DNA of 64,000 bases from Aquincola tertiaricarbonis (GCF_023573145.1 NZ_CP097635.1:806001-870000), one strand, 5' to 3'; counted from the stretch's first letter, positions 37,197 to 45,969 are shown. Notes: generated from the letters alone by a model not told the origin. Numbers and translations: made by a program.

Positions 37197-38508
37197 GGTA
37201 GAGATCGCGGCGGGTCAGCGGGACCGGCCACGCTCCGCCGTCGCGCTTCGAGGCGACGATCTGGTACAGCCCGGTGCCCCCCGCCTCGAACTCGAGCGCA
37301 CAGGCCGCCATGTACAGGCGCCAGATGCGGTAGGTCACCTCGTCGACCTCCTGCAGCGCCTCGTCGCGGCGCGCCTCCAGCCGCTGCACCCAGTGCCGCA
37401 GCGTCAGCGCGTAGTGCGGCCGCAGGCCTTCGACATCGTGGATCTCGAAGCCGGCGCGCTCCATCCCGAGCTGGATGTTGCTGACGCAGTCGAGTTCACC
37501 GTCCGGGAACACGTAGCGATTGATGAACTCGGTTGCGACGGTTCGGTTCCAGCCCTCCTCGTCGTGGGTGATGCCATGGTTGAGGAACAGCCCGCCCGGC
37601 CGCAGCACGCGCTGGACCGCGGCGTAGTAGGCCGGCAGCTTCGCCAGGCCGACATGTTCGAACATGCCGACACTGGACACCTTGTCGTAGACCGCCGCGC
37701 CGTCGAGGTCGCGGTAATCCCGAAGTTCGACCGTGACGAGATCCTCCAGACCTTCGGTGCGGATGCGCTCACGCACGTACTCGAGCTGTCGCTGGCTGAG
37801 CGTGATGCCGTGCGCACGCACGCCGTACTCGCGTGCCGCCCAGCACACAAGCGCACCCCAGCCGCAGCCGATGTCCAGCAGCCGGTCGCCGGGTTGCAGC
37901 CGCAGCTTGCGGCAGATGTGCTCCAGCTTGTTGCGCTGGGCCTGCTCCAGCGAGTCCTCGGGCGTCTCGAAGTAAGCGCAGGAATAGACACGCTCGGCGT
38001 CCAGCCACAGGCCGTAGAACGCATTGGACACGTCGTAGTGGAACGAGATCGCCGCCCGGTCGGTCTGTCGCGAGTGGCGATGCCCGAAACGCCGGGCAAC
38101 GCGCGAGGCCAGCCCTCCCACGGGCTTCAAGCCGTCCTGCTCGGAGACCCGCAGCATCAACGCGTCGCGCAACAGTGCCAGCTTGTCGCGCCACGACAGC
38201 GACACCGCCTCGAAGTGGGCCTTCAGGCCCAGCGCGCTGTACAGATCTCCCTCGACATCGATGATGCCGCGGAAGTAGGCGTCGGCCAGCAGCAACGGAT
38301 CCGGCCGCAGCACAAGGCGACGCAGCAGTGCCGGGTCGCGAATCACGAGCGTGTACTCGGGATGGGACTCCAGTTCGTGCAGCAGCGCGTCGCCCAGCCT
38401 CAGAGCCGGTGGTCGCTCAATCCCGGCGAGCAAGCGGCGCAGGATGCGCAGTGCCGGAGCATGGAGGTCCGCGGGCGCGGGCCGGACGAGCGTTGTCGAG
38501 TGATCCAT
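37189..38508 (-). CDS. cfa: Cyclopropane-fatty-acyl-phospholipid synthase
   Basis: A 439-residue cytosolic, membrane-binding methyltransferase that adds a methylene from S-adenosylmethionine to unsaturated acyl chains. SAM motif I LDIGCGWGALVCWAA (~215), YSCAYFETPEDSLEQAQ, the bicarbonate/active-site segment SVGMFEHVG and TEFINRYVFPDGEL are all present. ATG at 38508 follows AGGGAGAAACCG. Cyclopropanation protects membranes against acid, solvents and stationary-phase stress, in line with neighbouring lipid enzymes (OhyA, FabI, Cls). Confidence 0.93.
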   Translation of the reverse strand: MDHSTTLVRPAPADLHAPALRILRRLLAGIERPPALRLGDALLHELESHPEYTLVIRDPALLRRLVLRPDPLLLADAYFRGIIDVEGDLYSALGLKAHFEAVSLSWRDKLALLRDALMLRVSEQDGLKPVGGLASRVARRFGHRHSRQTDRAAISFHYDVSNAFYGLWLDAERVYSCAYFETPEDSLEQAQRNKLEHICRKLRLQPGDRLLDIGCGWGALVCWAAREYGVRAHGITLSQRQLEYVRERIRTEGLEDLVTVELRDYRDLDGAAVYDKVSSVGMFEHVGLAKLPAYYAAVQRVLRPGGLFLNHGITHDEEGWNRTVATEFINRYVFPDGELDCVSNIQLGMERAGFEIHDVEGLRPHYALTLRHWVQRLEARRDEALQEVDEVTYRIWRLYMAACALEFEAGGTGLYQIVASKRDGGAWPVPLTRRDLYRG

Positions 38509-38520
38509 CGGTTTCTCCCT

Positions 38521-39687
38521 TCAGCCTTTCGAGTGCACGTCTTGTGGTTCGGTGACGGCCGCGGCCGGGTCGTCACCAACGGTGATCAGCGGCGCGCGTC
38601 GCAAGTCGCCCGCGACTGCCACAAGGCACTCCTGGCTCGCGGCGTGGACGGTGAACAGCGGTTGGCCCTGGTCAACGTGCTCGCCGAGCCGTGTGTGCAG
38701 CACGACGCCAGCGCCGGTCCCGCGCGGTGCACCGGCCAGCTCCGCGACGCGCTGCACATGTGCCCCGTCCAGCAACCTCACGTGGCCGGCTCGATCGGCG
38801 GCAATGGTGGCGGCGACCGGGGCCAGGACCGGCTCGCGCAGCCCGCCCTGCGCCTCGCACATCGCCTGGAAGCGCGTCCAGGCTGCACCGCTGTCAAGCA
38901 GACGCCACGCATCGAACTCACCGTGTCCGGGACGGCTTGAGGAACACAGCTCGAGCAACTGGCCGGCTTCGGCCAGCGCGCGCATGCGCAGATCGACCGG
39001 CGCAGACGCTGCGCCGCGCAGCACGGCCAGCACGTCCAGCGACTCAGGCGCCGGGCCGATGCCACGCCCCACGGGCTGCGACCCTGCCGAGCGGGCGATG
39101 CGGACCTGCACGCCTACGGCCGCGCCGACCGCAGTGAACATCGTCTTCAGGCGCTGGAAGCGTGCGTGGTCGGGCGCACTGGAACCCCGGCCGATGGCCA
39201 CGTTGACGAGCAGATAGCCCACGCCGGCCGCGACGCGGCGCGACAATGCCGACGCGACTAGGTGGGCGTCTTCCGCGCTGGGGCTCCAGGGCACATGAAC
39301 CCCCAGGCCCGCGGCCCCCGCCCGCGCGATGCAGACGCCCAGGCGCGAGGCGATGCCTGTCGCGGCCCCGCGATCCAGTTCCACCCCGGTGAGCGTCGCC
39401 ATCGTGTCGGCGGTGCTCCACGCCCCCGGGGCGGCCGGCAGCGAAAAGTGCGGCATCGTCGCGCCAGCCGCAGCCACAATCGTCGCAACGATCGGCGTCG
39501 TGCGGTGCCCGGGGATCCAGTCCAAACCGTGCCGGTCGACGATACGCGCCGCGTCCCAGACGAGGGCTGGCTTCGACTCGGCAGCCCAGGCGCGCACGAG
39601 TGCGATGGCACGCCGAACCGCTGCATCATGGTCTCGTTCGATCCCGCCCTCGGGAGCGCTCGCGCGGTGCTCTTCGCTCGTGCCCAT
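38521..39687 (-). CDS. Thymidine phosphorylase-like protein
   Basis: A 388-residue protein from the ATG at 39687 (chosen because an upstream start would overlap the ICMT gene). It keeps the order of the pyrimidine-nucleoside phosphorylase family: an N-terminal alpha region, the phosphate/alpha-beta domain with ALVWDAARIVDRHGLDWIPGHRTTPIVATIVAAAGA and TADTMATLTGVELD, and the C-terminal PYNP beta domain (GAGVVLHTRLGEHVDQGQPLFTVHA). It is shorter than AMP phosphorylases (~500) and several catalytic Lys/Ser positions of DeoA are not obvious, so activity is uncertain. Homologues of this short type occur in Burkholderiales stress loci. Confidence 0.72.
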   Translation of the reverse strand: MGTSEEHRASAPEGGIERDHDAAVRRAIALVRAWAAESKPALVWDAARIVDRHGLDWIPGHRTTPIVATIVAAAGATMPHFSLPAAPGAWSTADTMATLTGVELDRGAATGIASRLGVCIARAGAAGLGVHVPWSPSAEDAHLVASALSRRVAAGVGYLLVNVAIGRGSSAPDHARFQRLKTMFTAVGAAVGVQVRIARSAGSQPVGRGIGPAPESLDVLAVLRGAASAPVDLRMRALAEAGQLLELCSSSRPGHGEFDAWRLLDSGAAWTRFQAMCEAQGGLREPVLAPVAATIAADRAGHVRLLDGAHVQRVAELAGAPRGTGAGVVLHTRLGEHVDQGQPLFTVHAASQECLVAVAGDLRRAPLITVGDDPAAAVTEPQDVHSKG

Positions 39688-39691
39688 GGCG

Positions 39692-40357
39692 TCACGGCCC
39701 TCCAAGGCGGCCGCTGCTTCCGCCTCGCAGACGGGGTAAGAAGCGCGGCGTGCGCGCCGCATAGCGCGCCCATTCGCCGCCGAATTCCCGCTCGGCCTCG
39801 CGCTCCTCGGCGATCGCCAGGCGTACGTACATCCACACCAGCACCGGGAACATCGCCAGGGTCAGGATCGTCGGCCACTGGAGCAGGAACCCGAACAGGA
39901 TCGCGACGAAGCCGATGTATTGCGGGTGTCGCACTCGGGCATAGGGACCGCTGACCGCCAGCGTATGCCGGCGCTGGTTGCGGTACAGCACGCGCCATGC
40001 CGCAGACAGCAGCCAGAAGCCGCCACCGACGAAGAGGGCGCTGAGCAGGTGGAAGGGGCCGAAGTGCGGATTGGCACGCCAGCCGAACATCACCTCGCGC
40101 AGCTGGCCGGCGTCGTGCGACAGAAAGTCCACGCCGGGGAAGCGGCTGCCGAGCCAGCCCGACAGCAGGTAGATCGTCAGCGGAAAACCGTACATCTCGG
40201 TGAACAGCGCCACGAGGAACGCCGAGAACGCACCGAACGATCGCCAATCGCGCGCCGAACGCGGCCGCGCGAAGCTGAACGCGAACACGATGAAGACCAG
40301 CGAGTTGAGGACCACGAGGGTCCATAGTCCGTAGGCCGGGCCGGCGGCGTGATTCAT
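39692..40357 (-). CDS. Isoprenylcysteine methyltransferase-like membrane protein
   Basis: A 221-residue integral membrane protein with five or six helices. The C-terminal block GPYARVRHPQYIGFVAILFGFLLQWPTI...EEREAEREFGGEWARYAARTPRFLP is the SAM-binding signature of the ICMT/PEMT family (RHPxYxG and E-E-x(n)-Y). Bacterial members methylate lipids or unknown membrane substrates; phospholipid N-methylation is possible. ATG at 40357. Lies between oleate hydratase and the thymidine phosphorylase-like gene. Confidence 0.8.
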   Translation of the reverse strand: MNHAAGPAYGLWTLVVLNSLVFIVFAFSFARPRSARDWRSFGAFSAFLVALFTEMYGFPLTIYLLSGWLGSRFPGVDFLSHDAGQLREVMFGWRANPHFGPFHLLSALFVGGGFWLLSAAWRVLYRNQRRHTLAVSGPYARVRHPQYIGFVAILFGFLLQWPTILTLAMFPVLVWMYVRLAIAEEREAEREFGGEWARYAARTPRFLPRLRGGSSGRLGGP

Positions 40358-40395
40358 GTTGGCATCCCGAACAATGGGCGTCGATCCGCCCGCCC

Positions 40396-41982
40396 TCAGC
40401 CCATCAGCGTCCGCAGACTCGCCAGCGCGGCCGCCGGGTCGGCGATGCCGTGGTAGATCGGCGGGATCTCGTTGTCCAGGCCGAGCAGTCCGTACACCGC
40501 ATGCATGGCGCCGCGCACCGAGTACTCGACGGTGAAGACCACGTCCTCGGGAATCTCGACGTATTGCCCGAGCAGCGCGAAGTTGGTGGCGCCCTCCGGA
40601 ATCACCGGCGGGCGGTCGGCCTTCTCGCGCCGCTCGAACTCGCTGGTGATGTAGGGCATCATCACGGGGATCGTCGTGGTGGTCTTCTGCACCTCCTCAC
40701 GAATGTCGTCAAAGCGCAGGTGCTGCATCAGCTCGACCAAGATCTCGCGTCCGGTGGCCTGGGCCATGGTCTTGTCGATGTAGTCACCCTTGTTGTCGAT
40801 GAAGAGTCCGTAACCCCACAGCGTGAACACGTCGCTGGGCTGGCCGGCGAAGTGCGGCGGGCGCGGCACCACGATTGACATCAGCCAGTTGGAGTCCTTG
40901 AAGGTCATCAGCCCACCAGTGCCCGGCGCATTGCCGGTGAATTCCTCGATGCGACGGACGAGCGCGGGGCTGCGCATCGTCATCGTGAACGATTCCCACT
41001 TGCTCTCGTCGACGTTGCCGCAGAAGGCGTTCGGCCGCCCGAGGCCGGGCGTCTTGCGGGCCATCGATTCCCACAGCGTCCACGCGCCGTCACGTTTGTC
41101 GCGCACGAGCGCAGGCGCGTGGTCGTCGTCGCCGTAGGTGGCATCGGCCGTCATCGAGCCGATCGTGATCAACGCCAGATCCGAAGGGTCGACGCGGTAG
41201 GTGACCGGGTCGCCCCGGCGCAGTGCGTGCAGCGCACCGACACGGCGTTGCGCGCCCTGCTCGACGAAGTCGACGTCGACGACCCTGGTCTCCAGGTCGA
41301 ACACGACCCCTTGGTCGCGAAGCCAGCGCTCCATAGGCCGTACGATGGCGTCGTACTGGTTGAGCGACGTCCTGCGGACCCCGGCCAGGGTGTGAATGCG
41401 CGGGAACTCCTGCAGGAAGCGCAGCATGTAGCGCTTGAGCTCGATCGCGCTGTGCCAGTTCTGGAACGCGAACGTCGTGCGCCACATGGCCCAGAAGTTC
41501 GTTTCGAAGAAGTGGGGCGAGAAGCAGTCCTCGATGCGCCTCGTGTGCAGCACCCGCTCGGGCGTGGCGAGCAGCCGCATCATCTCCAGGCGGTCCTGGA
41601 GGTTGAATCCGAGATCGCTCGCGTCGAGGATGCGACGATCTCGATCGATCAGACGCGCCTTCGAATTCGAGCGCCATTCGTCATTGAATGCCCAGGTCTG
41701 CTGCTTGACCGATTTGCCGGAGTCGTCCAGCGACGGAATGCTGTCGAGCACGTTCCACAGACACACATAGGTCTCTTCGGTCAGCATCCGTCCGCCGCGC
41801 GAGACAAAGCCCTTGCCCGGATCGCCCGACCCGTCCAGTGCGCCGCCGGCAAGCGACAGCTCCTCGATGATGCGAATATTGCGTCCGTGGAAACCACCGT
41901 CCCGGATCAGCAGGACGGCGGCGGACAGCGAGCCGATGCCCCCTCCGACGAGGTAGGCCTGGCGCTCTTCATTGCGTTGCAT
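40396..41982 (-). CDS. ohyA: Oleate hydratase (MCRA family)
   Basis: A 528-residue FAD enzyme that adds water to the cis-9 double bond of oleic and related fatty acids. The Rossmann motif VGGGIGSLSAAVLLIRDG (~12-29), RGGRMLTEETYVCLWNVL, KARLIDRDRRI and the conserved C-terminal VPRPPHFAGQPSDVFTLWGYGLF are typical. ATG at 41982 follows AAGGAG. Hydratase activity detoxifies free unsaturated fatty acids; beside cfa and cls it fits membrane protection. A MerR-type regulator gene lies 47 bp upstream in the same direction. Confidence 0.92.
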   Translation of the reverse strand: MQRNEERQAYLVGGGIGSLSAAVLLIRDGGFHGRNIRIIEELSLAGGALDGSGDPGKGFVSRGGRMLTEETYVCLWNVLDSIPSLDDSGKSVKQQTWAFNDEWRSNSKARLIDRDRRILDASDLGFNLQDRLEMMRLLATPERVLHTRRIEDCFSPHFFETNFWAMWRTTFAFQNWHSAIELKRYMLRFLQEFPRIHTLAGVRRTSLNQYDAIVRPMERWLRDQGVVFDLETRVVDVDFVEQGAQRRVGALHALRRGDPVTYRVDPSDLALITIGSMTADATYGDDDHAPALVRDKRDGAWTLWESMARKTPGLGRPNAFCGNVDESKWESFTMTMRSPALVRRIEEFTGNAPGTGGLMTFKDSNWLMSIVVPRPPHFAGQPSDVFTLWGYGLFIDNKGDYIDKTMAQATGREILVELMQHLRFDDIREEVQKTTTTIPVMMPYITSEFERREKADRPPVIPEGATNFALLGQYVEIPEDVVFTVEYSVRGAMHAVYGLLGLDNEIPPIYHGIADPAAALASLRTLMG

Positions 41983-42029
41983 GGTGTCGCACTCCTTGTT
42001 GGGGCTGGAATTGATGTTCCCGGGATGGG

Positions 42030-42482
42030 TCAGGACTTGGCGGCGGCGCCGCGAAGCGGGCGCGTGACAAGTGGGGCGGGCGATGCGGAACCTTCGATCA
42101 GACTGCACACCGAATGGCCGTCGGGTACGCCATCGGGTCGCTGCTTCCAGTCGTTCACCGCCTCTTTCATGCGGCGGTGGAGGCGGACGGCTGCGTCCAG
42201 TTGCCGGCCCTGCTCCTCGAGCCGCGCGTCGAGCAGCGAACGCGCGCGCGGACACGGCGATGTGCCGCGCCGGCTCATCGCGACCAGTTCGCCGGCATCC
42301 TTGAGCGTGAACCCCAACGCCAGCGCGCCGCGGACAAAGCGCACCCGCGCCACGCTGCGCTCGGAGAACGTGCGGTAGCCGCTTGCCGTGCGTCCGTCGG
42401 CCTCGACCAGGCCCACACGCAGGTAATGTCGCAGCGTGTCGGCGGTCACGCCTGCCTGCCGCGCGCGGTCGATCAGTTGCAT
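42030..42482 (-). CDS. MerR-family transcription regulator
   Basis: A 150-residue regulator. ATG at 42482 starts a MerR winged helix (MQLIDRARQAGVTADTLRHYLRVGLVEADGRTASGYRTFSE) followed by the coiled dimer helix with EEQGRQLDAAVRLHRRMKEA. A Cys (SPCPRARSLLD) and a C-terminal Cys (HSVCSLIEG) could bind metal as in ZntR/CueR, though the spacing is not that of CadR. Just upstream of oleate hydratase; no 19-bp-spacer promoter is evident nearby, so its target is unclear. Confidence 0.8.
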   Translation of the reverse strand: MQLIDRARQAGVTADTLRHYLRVGLVEADGRTASGYRTFSERSVARVRFVRGALALGFTLKDAGELVAMSRRGTSPCPRARSLLDARLEEQGRQLDAAVRLHRRMKEAVNDWKQRPDGVPDGHSVCSLIEGSASPAPLVTRPLRGAAAKS

Positions 42483-42637
42483 TGCCGTTCTCCGTCGCCG
42501 CGGGAGCACATCGACCTCCGCGCTGCGAGTCTCGACCTGGGTGCTGCACACGGGTCAAGCGCCTGCGTGGTGCATCGCGAGTCGGTCGCGCCGCTCAGGA
42601 ACTCTTGCTTGGTTGCCATGCGTTGCTCCCGGTCCGG

Positions 42638-43978
42638 TCACGTGGCGAGGCACTTGGCCTGGTCTTCCTGGCCCGCCGCCGCACGGACGTGGGCGGCGCA
42701 GTCGCATCGCTGCAGCACGCCCTCCCCCGTCCCGCGCAGCCCTGCGGCGTTCGCTTCGTCGGTGTCGAGGTGAAGCTCCAGCACCACGCCGTCGTCGATG
42801 CGCAAGGCGACGTGGCGCAGCACCGTGCCGCGCGGCGTCTCCAGGGCCACCTCGATCTCGCCGCCCGCTGCCACGCCGAGCCGCTGAGCGTCCGTGGGCG
42901 TCAGGTGCAGGTGGCGGCGTGCCACGATCAGTCCCGTGGTGCGCAGCGTCCCCGCCGGCCCCGACAGCGTGACCTCGGGCGTGCCTGCGAGATCACCGGA
43001 CAGGCGCAGCGGCGCGTCGATGCCGAGCTGGATGGCCTCGGTGCGACTGACCTCGATCTGGTTCGCCGTGCGGCAGGGCCCGACGACGCGGACGCGCTCG
43101 AGCCGGCCACGCGCGCCGATCACGGAGACGGTTTCCTCGGCGGCAAAGAATCCGGGCTGACTCAACGGCTGCAGCACGCGCAGCGAGTGGCCGGCACCGA
43201 ATAGCGCCTCGACAGCCGCCTCGGTCAGGTGCACGTGGTGGGCCGAGATCGCCACCGGGATCGGCTGATCCTGACGTGGCACCGGCTGCATGGCGCGGCG
43301 CAACACCGTCGCAGTCTCGCGCGCGATGACCCACTGTTCACGCGCCCGCACGGCCAGCACCGCCACCTGCGACCGCGGCGCCTGCAGCTCTGCAACATCG
43401 AGAGACGTTCCGAAGGACTCGTTGCGATCCTCGTCGAGACGCACGCCGAGGAACTCCAGGCCCTCCAGGATGCGCCGACGCAATGCGGGCGAGTTCTCGC
43501 CTGCCCCGCCGGTGAACGCGACGGCATCGCAGCCGCCCATCGCCGCGGCGTAGGCTCCGATGTACTTGCGCACGCGGTAGGCGTGAACCTGTAGCGCCAG
43601 CAAGGCGCCGGCATGTCCTTGGCGTGCCCGGGCTTCGACCTCGCGCAGGTCCGAACCGATGCCCGACAGCGCCTTCAGTCCGCTGTCGTGGTGCAGCGCC
43701 GCTTCGACCTGCGCCAGATCGATGCCGAGCGTCCGTGCGACGAAGCCCGGTACGCCGGGGTCCAGGTCACCGCTGCGGGTTCCCATCACCAGCCCCTCCA
43801 AGGCCGTCATCCCCATTGAGGTGTCGATGGAGCGCCCACGGTCGATCGCGCAGACGCTTGCGCCATTGCCCAGGTGGCAGCTGACGATGCGCAGCTCGGC
43901 GGGAGCTCGATCCAGCACGGCGCTCACGGCCTCGAGCACATGCTGGTGCGACAGGCCGTGGAAGCCGTAGCGACGCAC
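42638..43978 (-). CDS. ackA-pduL: Acetate kinase C-terminal part fused to PduL phosphotransacylase
   Basis: Residues ~1-225 of this frame are the second half of acetate kinase: RRYGFHGLSHQHV, CHLGNGASVCAI, MGMTALEGLVMGTRSGDLDP, FTGGAGENSPALRRR. From ~240 a PduL (PTAC) domain follows in the same chain: AISAHHVHLTEAAVEALFG, LRVLQPLSQPGFFAAEETV, GPCRTANQIEVSRTEA, and VARRHLHLTPTDAQRLGV, with the zinc-binding His pairs of PduL. PduL swaps CoA for phosphate on acyl groups, so the fusion would join acetyl phosphate to both acetate/ATP and acetyl-CoA. The frame continues upstream, without a shift, into 43997-44407, separated only by a TAG codon; the start at 43978 is the first Met-like codon after that stop, so this part alone would lack the N-terminal kinase half. 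Confidence 0.85.
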   Translation of the reverse strand: MRRYGFHGLSHQHVLEAVSAVLDRAPAELRIVSCHLGNGASVCAIDRGRSIDTSMGMTALEGLVMGTRSGDLDPGVPGFVARTLGIDLAQVEAALHHDSGLKALSGIGSDLREVEARARQGHAGALLALQVHAYRVRKYIGAYAAAMGGCDAVAFTGGAGENSPALRRRILEGLEFLGVRLDEDRNESFGTSLDVAELQAPRSQVAVLAVRAREQWVIARETATVLRRAMQPVPRQDQPIPVAISAHHVHLTEAAVEALFGAGHSLRVLQPLSQPGFFAAEETVSVIGARGRLERVRVVGPCRTANQIEVSRTEAIQLGIDAPLRLSGDLAGTPEVTLSGPAGTLRTTGLIVARRHLHLTPTDAQRLGVAAGGEIEVALETPRGTVLRHVALRIDDGVVLELHLDTDEANAAGLRGTGEGVLQRCDCAAHVRAAAGQEDQAKCLAT

Positions 43979-43996
43979 GCCAGCGTCGCGCCATGC

Positions 43997-43999
43997 CTA
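43997..43999 (-). other. Internal amber codon in the ackA-pduL frame
   Basis: Codon 137 of the 590-codon frame reads TAG; the codons on both sides match acetate kinases without gap. It could be a sequencing error, a recent nonsense mutation or a suppressed codon. No frameshift accompanies it. Confidence 0.85.
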
Positions 44000-44407
44000 C
44001 GGCACGGCGTAGGCCGCGGCCTGCTCGGGCATGCCGGCGTGGAAGGCGGTATCGAACACCGCCACCTGTGGCAGACCCGGCCAGCGCTCGCGCGCCAGGC
44101 GGATGCCGACCAGCGCCACCGGGTTGTGCTGGGGGGCCAGTGCCGCTGCCCGCTCAATGTCGCGCTCGACGTTCACATCAATGCGCACCGATTCGCTCAG
44201 GCGAGGTCCCCCGTGCGCGACACGATGGCCGACGGCATCGATCGCCGTCACGCCCGCTTCACGCAGCCGGCGTTCGATCTCGTCGAACGCCGCCGCGTCG
44301 ACCGCGGGGTGGCCGATCGTCGCCTCCATCTGTGGCGTGGCCGAGGCCGGATCGAAGACGCCGAACTTGAGCGTCGCGCTGCCGGCATTGATCGAGAGGA
44401 TGTGCAT
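43997..44407 (-). CDS. ackA: Acetate kinase N-terminal part, ended by in-frame TAG
   Basis: A 136-residue frame from the ATG at 44407 encodes the first third of acetate kinase: ILSINAGSATLKFGVFD (phosphate-binding Asn-Ala-Gly-Ser), AVGHRVAHGGPRLSESV, NPVALVGIRLARERWPGLPQVAVFDTAFHAGMPEQAAAYAVP. It stops at TAG (43997-43999) exactly where homologues read on through tyrosine or another residue to GVRRYGFHG, which is present in the same frame right after. Restoring that codon would give one ~589-residue kinase-PduL enzyme. Gene begins 17 bp after fabI. Confidence 0.85.
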   Translation of the reverse strand: MHILSINAGSATLKFGVFDPASATPQMEATIGHPAVDAAAFDEIERRLREAGVTAIDAVGHRVAHGGPRLSESVRIDVNVERDIERAAALAPQHNPVALVGIRLARERWPGLPQVAVFDTAFHAGMPEQAAAYAVP

Positions 44408-44424
44408 GGCTCTGGCCCGGCCGG

Positions 44425-45204
44425 TCAGTGAAACACCATGCCTTCGACATGGAAGCCGGCGTCGACGTGCACCACCTCGCCGGTGATGGCCGACGCGTAG
44501 GGACTGGCGAGCAGCAGAGCCACGCGGCCGACCTCGCAGCCATCCACCGTGCGGCGCTGCGGCGAGCGGCGCGCGGCCTCGTCGAGCAGTTCGTCGAAGT
44601 GCGTAATGCCCGATGCGGCCCGGGTGCGCACCGGCCCCGCCGAGATGGCATTGACGCGTATGCCGGCCGGACCGAGCTCGTGGGCGAGATAGCGCACCGA
44701 GGCCTCCAGCGCGGCCTTCACGGGTCCCATCACGTTGTAGTGCTCGACCACCTTCTCGGCGCCGTAGTAGCTCACCGTGGTGAGACTCCCGCCATCGCGC
44801 ATCAGTGGCTCAGCCAAGTGCGCCATGCGGATCAGCGAGTGGCAGGACACCAGCATCGCCTCGGCGAAGCCGGCGCCGGAGCAGTCGGTGAGGCGGCCCC
44901 GCAGGTCTTCCTTGCGCGCCGACGCGATCGAATGGAAGACAAAGTCGAGCCGGCCCCAACGCTCGCGCAACGTTTCGAACACCGCTTCCAGCTGCCCCTC
45001 CTCCAGCACGTTGCAGGGCAGCAGCTGTGCCTGTACCTGCTCGGCCAGCGGCGCGACGAACGGCCGGGCCTTCTCGTTGTAGTAGGTCAGCGCCAGTTCG
45101 GCGCCGGCGTTGCGAAAGTGCCGCGCCGCGGACCAGGCCAGGCTGTCGGCGTTCGCCACGCCGACCACGAGGCCTCTGCGGCCGGTGAGATCGATGGTTT
45201 CCAA
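44425..45204 (-). CDS. fabI: Enoyl-ACP reductase FabI
   Basis: A 259-residue short-chain dehydrogenase-type enzyme, last step of fatty-acid elongation. The glycine motif is VVGVANADSLAWSAA (FabI form G-I/V-AN-x-SIAW), followed by CNV, FHSIASARKED and the catalytic Y-x6-K-like pair in SYYGAEKVVEHYNVMGPVKAALEASVRYLA. The C-terminus SGITHFDELL...RRTVDGCEVGRVALLLASPYASAITGEVVHVDAGFHVEGM is typical. The start is TTG at 45204 with AAGGCGA upstream. Likely an accessory copy, since it sits in a stress cluster rather than with fab genes. Confidence 0.92.
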   Translation of the reverse strand: METIDLTGRRGLVVGVANADSLAWSAARHFRNAGAELALTYYNEKARPFVAPLAEQVQAQLLPCNVLEEGQLEAVFETLRERWGRLDFVFHSIASARKEDLRGRLTDCSGAGFAEAMLVSCHSLIRMAHLAEPLMRDGGSLTTVSYYGAEKVVEHYNVMGPVKAALEASVRYLAHELGPAGIRVNAISAGPVRTRAASGITHFDELLDEAARRSPQRRTVDGCEVGRVALLLASPYASAITGEVVHVDAGFHVEGMVFH

Positions 45205-45248
45205 TGAGTCGCCTTGCTATGTTGTTGCGATGGGCTGCGGCCCGGCGT

Positions 45249-45470
45249 TCAGTTCGGGCCGCCTTTTCGGGCGCCATCACCATCGGATCGCACGAGGAGG
45301 TACAGGAGAACGATGCACAGCCCGAGCAGCGCGTGCAGCCACCAGCCGAGCGCATGCGCCCGGTGTTCCAGCAGCAGCAGCAGCAGCGCCACCGCCGCGA
45401 AGGTCCAGAGGATCCACTTGGGCCAGGCACGGCCCGATTCGGTGTCGGCGGGCTTCGTCGGTGCGGTCAT
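45249..45470 (-). CDS. Small two-helix membrane protein
   Basis: A 73-residue protein with a Lys/Trp entry (RAWPKWILWTFAAVALLLLLLEHRAHALG) and a second helix (WLHALLGLCIVLLYLLVRS); ATG at 45470 follows GGAGAGCGCC. It resembles DUF2933-like small proteins such as the one encoded at 48012-48317 (both have the WxLWxxxAxxxxxxxxEHRAH/RHNAH.G pattern). Function unknown; lies between fabI and an exported protein. Confidence 0.72.
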   Translation of the reverse strand: MTAPTKPADTESGRAWPKWILWTFAAVALLLLLLEHRAHALGWWLHALLGLCIVLLYLLVRSDGDGARKGGPN

Positions 45471-45480
45471 GGCGCTCTCC

Positions 45481-45969
45481 TCAGCGCTCGGAGCGATGCG
45501 GCGACCAGGCGTCGAACCTGAACTCGATCTCGTCGGTCCGCGCTGACGGCCGAACCCAGAGCCGGAACCGGTACGGTCCATCCTTGGCAACGCTGAAGAC
45601 CTGCCCGTAGCTGGCCTGGTCGTTGACCTTCATCGGCAGGAGGTACTTCGGCGGCTCGTCGGCGATGCCGATTTCGCTGAGTTGAGCGCGCACGACGGCG
45701 TCCTCGATGCGACGGCCGCTCGCGCTGTCATAAAGCGCCACGACCAAGTGGTGCACCTGGCCGCCACCTCTGGGCGGACCACCGTGGAGTTCGGCGAGCG
45801 CGTGCTTGTCCGCCACGACCGCCGCTGGCACGAGCCCCCAGTAGAGGGTGACGCCGGATCGTTCCGTGCGGCTCTGTGCCAGCGCTGGGCTCAGCATGGT
45901 GGCCAGCAGCAGCAACAGCCACGTCGTGGCCGCAAGTCGCCAGCAGGGCGCCAGTGGGATGGATCTCAT
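45481..45969 (-). CDS. Exported protein of unknown function
   Basis: A 162-residue protein with a signal peptide (RLAATTWLLLLLATMLSPALAQ, ~11-32). The mature part (GVTLYWGLVPAAVVADKHALAELHGG..., VHHLVVALYDSASGRRIEDAVVRAQLSEIG..., YGQVFSVAKDGPYRFRLWVRPS) looks like a beta-sandwich, of the type found in periplasmic iron/copper proteins that carry HHL motifs. I do not assign a family. ATG at 45969; 11 bp separate its stop from the small membrane gene's start. Confidence 0.7.
   Translation of the reverse strand: MRSIPLAPCWRLAATTWLLLLLATMLSPALAQSRTERSGVTLYWGLVPAAVVADKHALAELHGGPPRGGGQVHHLVVALYDSASGRRIEDAVVRAQLSEIGIADEPPKYLLPMKVNDQASYGQVFSVAKDGPYRFRLWVRPSARTDEIEFRFDAWSPHRSER

Noticed and set aside
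43997..43999. Programmed pyrrolysine/amber readthrough in ackA-pduL
   Set aside because: No pyl genes or SECIS/PYLIS-like element seen, and the same window has other single nonsense codons in dead transposases; mutation or sequencing error is simpler.
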